This document shows, in pieces, positions 38,494 through 46,915 of a stretch of DNA of 64,000 nucleotides (its first letter is position 1; each line of letters opens with the position of its first letter). This DNA is from Dokdonella sp. GTDB lineage: Bacteria > Pseudomonadota > Gammaproteobacteria > Xanthomonadales > Rhodanobacteraceae. The notes under the pieces are model-generated. The model ran no database searches. It saw only the letters and a list, made by a program, of their open reading frames with translations, and was not told the origin of the DNA. The position numbers were made by a program, and so were the translations under genes. The DNA lies in NCBI GenBank assembly GCA_016712865.1, contig JADJQH010000002.1, positions 744,001 through 808,000 of the forward strand. Reading direction: 5' to 3'.

Positions 38494-39298
38494 GCGGTGA
38501 TCGCGAGGCTTTCATGCCGCCCGACATGCTGCGGCGGGTGCTGGAGTGCACGCCGCCGGACCTGATCCTGGTCGGCGGGCAGGCGCTGGCGTATTGGATC
38601 GGCTACTACGACATCCCCGAGCCTGATGGCTTGGGGCCGGCGATCTCTCGTGACGTCGAATTTCTCACCAGCAGCCCTGCAAATTCGAAACCCTTGGTCG
38701 GGTTTGCGCGCGCCATCGGCGGTCGGTCGATCGTCCAACCTCCGGAAGCCATTTCGGCGCTGGTCGGCAGTGCGGTCGCACCGGCCGACGACGACAGCGT
38801 CTAAAACGTGGACCTGCTGCACCGGGTTGTCGGGCTCGACCGTGCCGAGATCGAAGCCCATGCAGTCACGGTCAGCCTGACCGGCTCGACGGCTCCGATC
38901 CGCGTAATGCATCCGGTGCACGTACTGCAAAGCCGAAACGCGAATCTGCACACGTTGGCAAGCAAACAGGACGAGATCGGCTGCAAGCAGTTCGCGTTGG
39001 CCATTGCCGTTGCGCGCGCCTACCTGGAAGGCCGCATCGACGAGATCGAACGCCGCAAGAGCGATGCCGGGAACGGGCGCCGGCGCGCGGCCCTGGCGGC
39101 GATCAAGCGCGTCGTCGAGTATTCGGGGGAAGACGCCGCGAAAAAAATGCGGCCCGTTACGGAATCTTCCTCGCCGATGCCATTCCCGCCTGGCGGATCC
39201 ACGTTCCTGAGTTCTGGAGCAAGCAATGGCCGCAACTGCGCCAGTGCATGTCACCGGACTACGCCAGGCGGTGTGAAGAGCGCTCAGGAAAGACCTGA
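38490..39298 (+). pseudogene. Broken nucleotidyltransferase-like toxin partner
   Basis: The frame begins VSGDREAF, has the nucleotidyltransferase-like LILVGGQALAYWIGYY and later RDVEFLTSS, then stops at TAA (38802-38804). It continues in the same frame (NVDLLHRVVGLDR ... LHTLASKQDEIGCKQFALAIAVARAYLE). After a run of seven A (39141-39147) the sequence fits only in another frame (AARYGIFLADAIPAWRIHVP ... SGKT). One nonsense codon and one missing A separate it from a complete gene of about 270 codons. Its C-terminal segment is echoed at 42.8 kb. The fold resembles AbiEii-type proteins, but the family is not certain. Confidence 0.7.
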
Positions 39299-39397
39299 CA
39301 GCCTGCCCCGCGCCGCGAAGCTCCCATTTCGTTCAACGCATTGCTGGACAATTTGACTTGACGGTTACAATCACCGTGGGCCGATGGAGAAGTGACG

Positions 39398-40348
39398 ATG
39401 CAGTCGAAGGACCGGACGATCAGTGCCCGTCGAGTCGCGATCATCAGCGCCGTCCTGCTTGTGCTTGGCTTCCTAGTACTGATGGGATCGATTCTGGCGG
39501 TTGCACCCGCGCCCACAGACGAGCGCAACACAATAAGCGACTCGGCGCTACAAGCAATCAACTACGGTGTGCCTGCAGATGTCGTCCGTCGCCGCGAGCG
39601 GGTGAGAGAGGCAATCCAGATGCCACCGCAGGCGGCATGGGCAGGCGAGTACCTTGAAGGTGACGGACTGGGTGAGAACGTCGTGTTGAGTCTGGCACCC
39701 AGCGCAGGTATCGCCGCGACCTGGCACGGATGCATGGGACTGTACGGATCCAACGAAGGCGAGGTGGAGGAGCGGGACGATGGCTCCCTGCTTTTCCACT
39801 TCAACCGTCCCAATGGCGAAATCGGCCTGCCCACTCCAGGCACGTTTCCGTCGAAGGTCAGACTCGTGCGCTGGGGCGCTCGTCGCTATCTGCTGAGCGA
39901 CGGGCAAATGATGGACTTCGTCAATGCCATGCATCGGGGGTGGGAGCCTCGCTCAGAACCCCAGGGATTCTTCCTGCTGGCAAAAGGCGACGAAAAAATT
40001 CAGGTATCAGGCCTGCCGGAGTTGCCGAAATCGGTTCTGGCTTCCGTTCGTTACTCACCGCTGATCGGTCATGTGTCCGCGATCGAAAGCAGGGAGCGCG
40101 TGGGACGTCCCGATTTCCCCCAGTGCCGAGTGCGCATCCGGGTTCGGATTCCCGATGGCGAGTGGGTTGTTCCAGGACTCGAATTCAAGGTGATCGACCC
40201 GATCAACGAATATGCGGACTTCCGGATCACCGAGGTTGCAGGTACACAAGTGCTGGCGGAGGACGTCATGCTCCAGGATTGTCTGGACACTGCACACATG
40301 CCAACTACAACCTGGATACTGAGCAGTGGCGTATACGCAGAATGGTAG
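39398..40348 (+). CDS. Membrane-anchored protein of unknown function
   Basis: A 316-residue protein with one N-terminal transmembrane helix (VAIISAVLLVLGFLVLMGSIL) and a large, probably periplasmic part rich in beta segments (GSLLFHFNRPNGEIG, KVRLVRWGARRYLLSDG, CRVRIRVRIPDGEWVVPG). ATG at 39398 is preferred to GTG at 39392. No family was recognised. It is followed closely by the ERCC4-type nuclease fragment. Confidence 0.65.
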   Translation: MQSKDRTISARRVAIISAVLLVLGFLVLMGSILAVAPAPTDERNTISDSALQAINYGVPADVVRRRERVREAIQMPPQAAWAGEYLEGDGLGENVVLSLAPSAGIAATWHGCMGLYGSNEGEVEERDDGSLLFHFNRPNGEIGLPTPGTFPSKVRLVRWGARRYLLSDGQMMDFVNAMHRGWEPRSEPQGFFLLAKGDEKIQVSGLPELPKSVLASVRYSPLIGHVSAIESRERVGRPDFPQCRVRIRVRIPDGEWVVPGLEFKVIDPINEYADFRITEVAGTQVLAEDVMLQDCLDTAHMPTTTWILSSGVYAEW

Positions 40349-40382
40349 TCGACCTTATGCAAGATCAAAGTCAACCATATCC

Positions 40383-41085
40383 ATGACCGCGACCTGGACC
40401 ATCCAAGAGACGTTTGACGAACGCTTCCCCTTCCGCATCGCCGTCGAACAAAACGGTCGCGTGTTGTTTGCCGTGCGCGCCAAGGCGCCATGGCCTGGGG
40501 CGGGCACGCAGGTTTTCTGTTTGCGTGAGCGCGAACTGGCGATTGACGAGCTGTTGACCGAGATCGAGCGGGTTCCGGTTTTGCAGTTTGCGCGACTCGG
40601 CCGCAAGCTCTCGATTACCCTGGATCGCGCGCAACGCAAGCGTTGTGAGTTCCTGATTCTGGAAAAACCGCGCAAGGACGGCGGCAGCTACGAACAGGTA
40701 TTCTTTCGCACTGAAGCCGCCGTGCGTGCACACAAATCCAGCAAACGCGCCGAATTGTCCACTCGCTCGGATGAAGCGCTCGACATCGTGATCGACAGCA
40801 GGGAGCGCTACCCCTGGAGCTTCCCCGCTGCAACCGTGCTGCGTCGCAATCTGCCGGTCGGCGACTACGCGCTGATGCATGACGAACGCCCGCTGGCGAT
40901 TGTCGAGCGCAAGACCCTGGAAAACCTGCTCGGTGACCTGGCGGAACTCAAGGGCCTGCACCAGCAATTGAGCGAACTGTCGGCCTGGCCACATGCGGCG
41001 CTGGTCATCGAGGCGCAGTACGCCGATTTTGGCAATCCGGAACGCATCGGCCGCTGGCCGGCCGCGCATCTGCTGCGCGTGCTAG
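40383..41085 (+). pseudogene. ERCC4-type nuclease, 5' part (split by IS5-type element)
   Basis: About 234 codons up to the insertion point. The ERCC4 domain is visible: DIVIDSRERYPWSF, NLPVGDYAL, LAIVERKTLENLLGDL. The classic signature GDxnERKxxxD has Asn in place of the last Asp, so activity may be weak even when intact. The frame runs into the element and ends within it (41096). Removing the element and one CTAG copy rejoins it seamlessly with the 3' part (LLRVL then GELPALFPHVQCVFAGNRK). Confidence 0.85.
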
Positions 41086-42276
41086 GGATGGTCTGATCAA
41101 TCAGCGAATTTGCATGAAGCGCCTGAGGTCGCGCATAGCGCTTCGTACGCTCGCGAATTGAGGCCTCGATTCTCATCGTTTTCGGGGGTTTTTGCCTCGA
41201 TTCGTCAGGATTTCCCATCCTTCAGACGCAGCTATCCTGTCGTGGCGAGGAGTCGTTTGCGGGCCATCCACAGATTGGCCAACGCAAACAGGGTTTTCAC
41301 CTGCGCCCCATTCTTGGCCAGCCCGCGGTAGCGCGCCTTGGTGTGGCCAAACTGGCGCTTGATGACGCGGAAGGGATGCTCCACCAGCGCACGGATCGAT
41401 GCCTTGATGTGCTCGATGTGCTCATGAAGGTCGCGTAGCTTGGGGTCCTGGATTCGCTTGATCAGATTGCGTTTGGCGGCAATGTGCCAGTGCCGCCCAC
41501 GCTTTGTATCCCGCTTGTCCGCGCCCGTGTAGCCGGCGTCGGCGTACACGTGCCGCTCCTTGCCGTGCAACAGCTCCGTGGCCTGCGTGACATCGGCAAC
41601 ATGAGCTGCCGTGCTGGTCACCGCATGCACCAGGCCCGTGGCCTTGTCCACGCCGATGTGGGCCTTCATGCCGAAGTACCACTGATTGCCTTTCCTCGTC
41701 TGATGCATGTCCGGGTCGCGCTTCTTGTCGCGGTTCTTTGTCGAGGAGGGTGCCGCGATGATCGTGGCATCCACGATGGTGCCTTGCGATAGCTTCATGC
41801 CCTGTTTGCTCAGGTGCGCCTTCACTACGGCAAATATCGTGTCTGCCAATCCGTGCTGTTCCAGCAGGTGGCGGAACTTGCAAACGGTCGTTTCGTCCGG
41901 TGCACCTTCCTGACCCAGATCAATGCCCACGAAACGCCGCATCGACGTGGAATCGTAAAGAGCTTCCTCCACCGCCGGATCCGACAACGCGTACCACTGT
42001 TGCAGGAAATGAATCCGCAGCATCCGCTCCAGACCGATCGGACGACGGCCGCTGCCGTCTTCGCGCACCTTCGGATAGTGGGGTTCAATGGCAGCACACA
42101 GCTCAGACCAAGGTACAACCTTGTCCATCTCCGACAGGAAGACATCACGTCGTGTCGGCTTGCGGAACTGATCAAAACCAGCATCCGCCTGCGCCGACAG
42201 GGTCATTTGCTTATGCGTCATCGGGTAGTCTCCAATCCGGGTCAGCCTTTGACCTCAGGGCAAAATCAGAGTTTCC
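41086..42276 (-). mobile_element. IS5-family insertion sequence (1191 bp) with CTAG target duplication
   Basis: Ends GGATGGTCTGAT (left) and GGAAACTCTGAT (right, inverted) form the terminal repeats; CTAG flanks both sides (41082-41085, 42277-42280), a typical YTAR target of IS5-family elements. It carries one transposase gene read leftwards. It interrupts an ERCC4-type nuclease gene. The exact rejoining of that frame proves the boundaries. Confidence 0.95.
41232..42221 (-). CDS. IS5-family DDE transposase
   Basis: A 329-residue transposase. The N-terminal DUF772-like domain (RRPIGLERMLRIHFLQQWYALSDPAVEEALYD) is followed by the DDE core: first Asp in GTIVDATIIAAPSSTKNRDK, second in HVYADAGYTGADKRD, and the Glu in an R-x3-E-x6-K arrangement (RALVEHPFRVIKRQFG). 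Length and motifs are complete, so the element may still be active. It could also mobilise the three small elements with matching ends. Confidence 0.95.
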   Translation of the reverse strand: MTHKQMTLSAQADAGFDQFRKPTRRDVFLSEMDKVVPWSELCAAIEPHYPKVREDGSGRRPIGLERMLRIHFLQQWYALSDPAVEEALYDSTSMRRFVGIDLGQEGAPDETTVCKFRHLLEQHGLADTIFAVVKAHLSKQGMKLSQGTIVDATIIAAPSSTKNRDKKRDPDMHQTRKGNQWYFGMKAHIGVDKATGLVHAVTSTAAHVADVTQATELLHGKERHVYADAGYTGADKRDTKRGRHWHIAAKRNLIKRIQDPKLRDLHEHIEHIKASIRALVEHPFRVIKRQFGHTKARYRGLAKNGAQVKTLFALANLWMARKRLLATTG

Positions 42277-42657
42277 CTAGGTGAACTGCCTGCCTTGTTT
42301 CCCCATGTGCAATGCGTGTTTGCCGGCAACCGTAAGCTGGCGAATGTGTGGACCCAACGCTGGTTTGCTGCCGTGCACGCGGCCCTGCGGCAACCGCGCC
42401 TGCCCCAGGTGGCCGAAGCGGTCGCGCGTTATCGCACACAACCAGCGGATGGCGGTCTGGATGCACGCATCCGTATCGCCGTGCTGCGCGAGATGCCCGC
42501 GCGATTTGCGGCCGAGATGCTGCGCGCACACTTTCCCGAAGCCCCGCCCGTCCGCATCAAGCGCGTGCTCGATCAACTGCGCAATGAAGGCCGCCTGCAA
42601 ACCGAGGGTCGTGGGCGCGGAACGATGTGGTGCAGGTCGGAGAGTGTTGATCGTTGA
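42277..42657 (+). pseudogene. ERCC4-type nuclease, 3' part
   Basis: Continues the frame cut by the IS5-type element: GELPALFPHVQCVFAGNRKLANVW, then an FTHAALRQ-like helical stretch and a C-terminal part (IRIAVLREMPARFAAEMLRAHFPEAPPVRIKRVLDQLRNEGRL) that looks like a winged-helix or HhH domain. It has no start of its own that would yield a nuclease. The stop is at 42655-42657. Confidence 0.85.
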
Positions 42658-43038
42658 TTTGCGCCCTGGTCGCCGCGCGGGAGGCTGCGACCTTGCACGC
42701 TTGCCATTCGTGCGGGTGCAGGTCGGGCTTCAACCCGACAGGGGATTCCGCAGGTGTCGAGGCATCGGGTTGAAACCCGGCCAATCAAAGCGGCACACAA
42801 GCGTTCCGAGCGCTTTGGAATCCCCCTCGCCGGCGCGATCCCGGCATGGCGTATTCGCGTTCCGGCGTTCCCGGAAAAGCATTGGCCGAAACCACGCCCG
42901 CAGACGTCAACCGCCCTCGCCAAGCAGTGCAAACTTCGCGCGACCCACGGGCAGCCCTGAGTGCGCACGCGCTATCCATATGACGCGATTGGGGGATTTC
43001 GTCTACCCTAGCCTGGGGATCCGGGGTGGGGAGCGATC
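42658..43038 (+). pseudogene. Spacer with a remnant of the nucleotidyltransferase-like toxin C-terminus
   Basis: Frame 42817-42960 reads FGIPLAGAIPAWRIRVPAFP then EKHWPKPRPQ, closely parallel to YGIFLADAIPAWRIHVPEFW then SKQWPQLRQ of the broken toxin at 39.2 kb. Only this tail is left. Two GTCGGGCTTCAACCCGAC-type hairpins lie at 42725 and 42767. Nothing else is recognisable. Confidence 0.55.
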
Positions 43039-44931
43039 ATGCCGCTTTTGGCGGAACTCAAGCGCCGCAACGTCATTCGCATGGCCGGCTTGTACCTGGT
43101 CGGTGCATGGTTGGTGACGCAGGTTGCGGCGACCCTGCTGCCGGTGTTCGGTGCACCGGACTGGGTGATGAAGGCGCTGCTGGTACTACTGTGCATTGGC
43201 TTCTTTGCCGCACTGATGTTTTCCTGGGTGTTCGAATTGACACCACAGGGCCTCAAGCGCGACGCGGAGGTGCCTGCGTCGGAGTCCATTGCACCGCAGA
43301 CCGCGCGGCGGATGGAGCGTGTTTTCCTCGTTCTACTGACCTTGGCGCTGGGCTACTTCGCTATCGACAAGTTCGTGCTCGCACCCAAGCGCGAAGCGGC
43401 ACGGGTGGCGGAGGTGACACAAGCGACCAAGGTCGACGCCGTGCCAACGAGTGCCACCCCGATCCCCGCTGTGTCGGCCATACCGGAAAAATCGATCGCC
43501 GTGCTGGCTTTCGCCAACATGAGTGCCGACAAGGACAACGAATACTTCTCCGACGGCGTGGCCGAGGAAATCCTCAACTCGTTGGCGAACGTCAAGGATC
43601 TGAAGGTCGCTGGACGCACTGCTTCGTTCTACTTCAAGGGTCGCAACGAACCCATGGCCGCCATCGGCGCCGTATTGGGCGTGGCGCACATTCTGGAAGG
43701 CTCGGTGCGCAAGCAGGGCAGTCGTCTGCGCATCACAGCGCAGCTCATTCGCGTCAGTGACGGTTTCCACCTCTGGTCGGAGACGTTTGACGGCACCGAC
43801 GCCGACATATTCGCGTTGCAGGAAAACATTGCTTAGCAGGTTACTCGCGCCATGCAGGTGGCGCTCAATGCAGGCCAACGGGAACGCTTGGTCAACGCCG
43901 GCACCACAAACGCAGATGCCTACGCGCTGTACCTGCAGGCCACCTCCATCTTCAACCGGCGCGATCGCACCCATTTCCTCGCTGCCATCGCCGCCTTGCA
44001 GCGTGCGGTGCAACTGGATCCGCACTTTGCCCGCGCCTTTTCCCGGCTGGCCGCGCTGTACACGGTGCTGCCCTCCTACACCGACGCCGATCCGCGCCAG
44101 GCGCACGAACAGGTGATGCGTTACGCCGAGCAGGCCTTGGCGCTGGATGCGAACTCGGCCGAAGCCTGGGCCGCGCGCGGTGGGTCGATGAACAAGTTTC
44201 CCGGCCTGCAGGCTGAAGGCCGCGACGCCTTCGAGCAGGCCATACGGCTCGACCCGAACGATGCCAACGCGCGCTTCTGGTACGGGCTGACCCTGCTGAC
44301 CACGGGCTATCGCCGTGAAGGCACGGCACAGATTGAGCATGCCCTGGCGCTGGACCCGCTGCTGCCAAACGCCCTGCGTTGGCGCGGCATGCTCTACCTG
44401 CAGGAGAGGGATCTCGCGCATGCCGAGCCGCTGCTACAACGCGCCTACGACCTCGGGCTGGCCACCACCGCGGCCGCGCTGGCGGAATTGGCCATGCTGC
44501 GCGGCGATGCGGAAGGCTCCGCCCGCCTGTGGGTCGATGGCAATCACGGGCTGGCTTTCAACATGTCCCGAGAAGAATTGCTGCTCGTGCATCGCGGCCT
44601 CTTCGGTGATGCAACCGCCAAACAGGCGGCGGTGAAGGACGTGCAGGATTACCTGACCAAGCGTGGCAAGGAGCGACTGTGGCCGTGGATTCCGCTGCTC
44701 CTGTTCCGGCTCGATGCGCCAGCACTCGGCTTGCAGGTGCTGCGCGAACGCCAGATGGGCGAGAACGTCGATTCCATGAACTGGTTGTGGACGCGCGAGG
44801 GAGCCCTGATCCGCGCCCTACCCGAGTTCCAGGATTTCCTGCGCGAGTACCACCTGCCCGAACTGTGGGACAAGTACGGCGTGCCGGACCTGTGTCAGAA
44901 GCTCGCCAGCGGCGAGTACCGTTGCGACTGA
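43039..44931 (+). pseudogene. TolB/FlgO-like plus TPR membrane protein interrupted by in-frame TAG
   Basis: A 630-codon frame broken only by TAG at 43834-43836. N-terminal part: three hydrophobic helices (MAGLYLVGAWLVTQVAATLL, ALLVLLCIGFFAALMFSWVFEL, MERVFLVLLTLALGYFAI), then the TolB_N/FlgO-like domain (KSIAVLAFANMSADKDNEYFSDGVAEEI ... ILEGSVRKQGSRLRITAQLI). After the stop: TPR repeats (AIAALQRAVQLDPHFARAFSRLA, ALALDANSAEAWAARGG, AIRLDPNDANARFWYG). Such proteins are usually continuous in Lysobacterales. GGGGAG precedes the ATG at 43039; ATG at 43852 could restart the TPR half. Confidence 0.8.
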
Positions 44932-44963
44932 ACCAGCCGCCCAGCACCCGGAGGTACGAGCCC

Positions 44964-45734
44964 ATGCTGCTACGCCGCGTCATTGAACATGTGCGGGAAC
45001 AGAACTGGACCGCAATCAGCATTGATTTCGTCATCGTGGTGATCGGTGTGTTCGTGGGTCTGCAGGTGCAGGAATGGAGTCAAGGGCGAGCGGATCGCCA
45101 GTCAGAGAGACAGATCGTCCAGGACCTTCTTGCCGATCTGGAACTCGATCGATCCAACTACGCGAGTGCAGTGACGGCGGACGAAGGTGCGATTGTCGCC
45201 GCTGCGACTTCTCTTGCAGAAGCGGGACTACCACCAATCGCGATTGATCGCCTCATTTCTCGCACCAATTTGGCCAATTACACGCTGGACGTATCCAGGC
45301 TCGCTGCCGTTCCGGCCGGCCGGCGCGACCTTCTGTGGACCGATGTCGTGTCCGGCTACTTTCCGATTCCAAATACGGTGACCTACGACGCCATGGTCGG
45401 TGCCGGAGATCTCAAGATCATCAACAACCGCGACATCGTTCGTGAGCTTCAGACCTACCATGCGCTCACCGGAACCGTGAATTCCCAGAATGTGAAATTG
45501 CTCGCGCTGCGCGCAAACACCTTGAGTGTCGGCGCGACCTACGGTCTGGCACCATTTGCGACGATGCCGGAGCAGGACTATTTCAACTTGGTGGCGAATT
45601 CGCCGCAGTTGGCCGCGACGATTCGGATCCAGGCAACTTTCGCGATCTTTCACCGCGGTGAAGCTGCGAGTGCCGACGCACGCGCAGCGCGCCTGCAACA
45701 GCATCTCAAAGACTACCTGAAGGCCGAAGAATGA
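44964..45734 (+). CDS. DUF6090-family membrane-anchored protein
   Basis: A 256-residue protein starting MLLRRVIEHVREQNWTAISIDFVIVVIGVFVGLQVQEW, the DUF6090 signature with one transmembrane helix. A long helical periplasmic part follows. Function is unknown. GGAGG precedes the ATG, whose position is fixed by the signature, although the frame is open upstream. It follows the TPR gene after 32 bases. A decayed second copy starts at 46638. Confidence 0.8.
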   Translation: MLLRRVIEHVREQNWTAISIDFVIVVIGVFVGLQVQEWSQGRADRQSERQIVQDLLADLELDRSNYASAVTADEGAIVAAATSLAEAGLPPIAIDRLISRTNLANYTLDVSRLAAVPAGRRDLLWTDVVSGYFPIPNTVTYDAMVGAGDLKIINNRDIVRELQTYHALTGTVNSQNVKLLALRANTLSVGATYGLAPFATMPEQDYFNLVANSPQLAATIRIQATFAIFHRGEAASADARAARLQQHLKDYLKAEE

Positions 45735-45851
45735 TCGTGCGCCGCCTGATCCTGCAGTTGGTCGGACAGACCTGCACCGTAACAGCTGCGCGGCGGTCCG
45801 CGCGCGACGCAATGGCTTGACGCCCCGGGTTCCGGAATACAGACTCCATCC

Positions 45852-46028
45852 ATGAATCCGACCGCCCCCATGCGCCGCCCCAGCGCCAGCGCCCCGGAAC
45901 CTTCGACGCGCAGCCCAGCGAGCGCGCGCGAACGCGTCTTGCGCGCGCTGGAGCTGGGTCGTCGCGGCCAGATCTTGCGCCGGCTTGGCGAGCATGCTCG
46001 ATCCAGCCGTATCCCTCGCGCTCGCTGA
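45852..46028 (+). CDS. Small basic protein, possible antitoxin-like partner
   Basis: A 58-codon frame rich in Ala, Arg and Ser (ARERVLRALELGRRGQILRRLGEHAR could form two helices). It overlaps the start of the nucleotidyltransferase-like gene by about 35 bases, the position an antitoxin would take. No family or ribosome-binding site was recognised, so this is weak. Confidence 0.3.
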   Translation: MNPTAPMRRPSASAPEPSTRSPASARERVLRALELGRRGQILRRLGEHARSSRIPRAR

Positions 46029-46596
46029 GCAGGTCGCACTCGCGGCCAGAAAGCTGGGCTTTGACAGCGCCTTGATCGGCGCGGCCGCACTGGCGGTGTA
46101 TCGCTACACCCGTGGTACGGAGGACATCGACCTCGCGGTTTCGATAGAGCCATGGTCGCAACTGCGCGCGCTTGAGCAAGCGCTTGTGTCGGCAGGCCGG
46201 CATACGCTTGCGCGCATGCCGGACGACGACGACCCGCTGGGCGGCGTGCTGGTGGTCTGGGACTCGGAAGACGAGTCCGGCGAGCCGGAAGACGTGGTCG
46301 AAGTAGTCAATTTCCACAACCCCGCACGCCGGGTTGCAAGCCCTGGGGCTGCGGCCATCGCACGCGCCGAATATCTGCCCGGGAGCCCTCTTCGTTGCGT
46401 GAAGATCGAAGACTTGGTAGCGCTCAAACTTTACGCCGGGGGGCTGTCCGATCTTGCTGACATCGTGCAACTGCTAGCGCGCAACCCGGAGACGAACCTG
46501 GAAGCGGTACGCGTCACGGCGTTGCCGTTCGACGCCGAGAACAGGCTGGAAACATTGATTGCACAGGCCGCGAAGCTCCGGTCGCGGTATCGATAG
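45994..46596 (+). CDS. Nucleotidyltransferase-like protein (AbiEii-type toxin family candidate)
   Basis: About 200 residues with a nucleotidyltransferase core: ALIGAAALAVYRYTRGTEDIDLAV matches the Gx(A/S) ... R.T.DIDL motif with the two catalytic carboxylates, and LRCVKIEDLVALKLYAGGLSDLADIVQLL resembles the C-terminal KxxAxxxKDxxDI pattern of AbiEii-like proteins. A TTG nine bases upstream is an alternative start. It lies between an intact and a decayed DUF6090 gene, suggesting insertion. A toxin role is inferred. Confidence 0.65.
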   Translation: MLDPAVSLALAEQVALAARKLGFDSALIGAAALAVYRYTRGTEDIDLAVSIEPWSQLRALEQALVSAGRHTLARMPDDDDPLGGVLVVWDSEDESGEPEDVVEVVNFHNPARRVASPGAAAIARAEYLPGSPLRCVKIEDLVALKLYAGGLSDLADIVQLLARNPETNLEAVRVTALPFDAENRLETLIAQAAKLRSRYR

Positions 46597-46637
46597 CCCA
46601 GACTGTGCATTGGGCGCCAACGCCTCCAAGAAAAGCC

Positions 46638-46870
46638 CATATTGCTACGCCACGTCATCGCCCCGTCTGCAAGCAGGAATGGACCGCGATTGGCATGGAT
46701 TTTTGCACCGTGGTGATCGGCGTGTTTGTCGGAATCCAGGTGGCGAACTGGAACGGGGCGCGGGTCGAGGGTGCGCGGGCGCAGGCCTACTTCGCGCATA
46801 TCCCTGATAACCTGAAACCGACCTGCAATCGATCAAGCGTCACCAAATTTTCTGGCGACAGGTCAGCAAC
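46638..46870 (+). pseudogene. Decayed DUF6090 duplicate
   Basis: Base by base, ATATTGCTACGCCACGTCAT matches the start of the intact DUF6090 gene (ATGCTGCTACGCCGCGTCAT), with the initiation ATG lost. A frame change follows, and the signature resumes as KQEWTAIGMDFCTVVIGVFVGIQVANW. It is unrecognisable after about 46870. The gap 46597-46915 holds nothing else. Confidence 0.7.
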
Positions 46871-46915
46871 AACGGCAACGCCACGTTTAGAACCATGGCA
46901 TGCTCGCGTCGAGCA

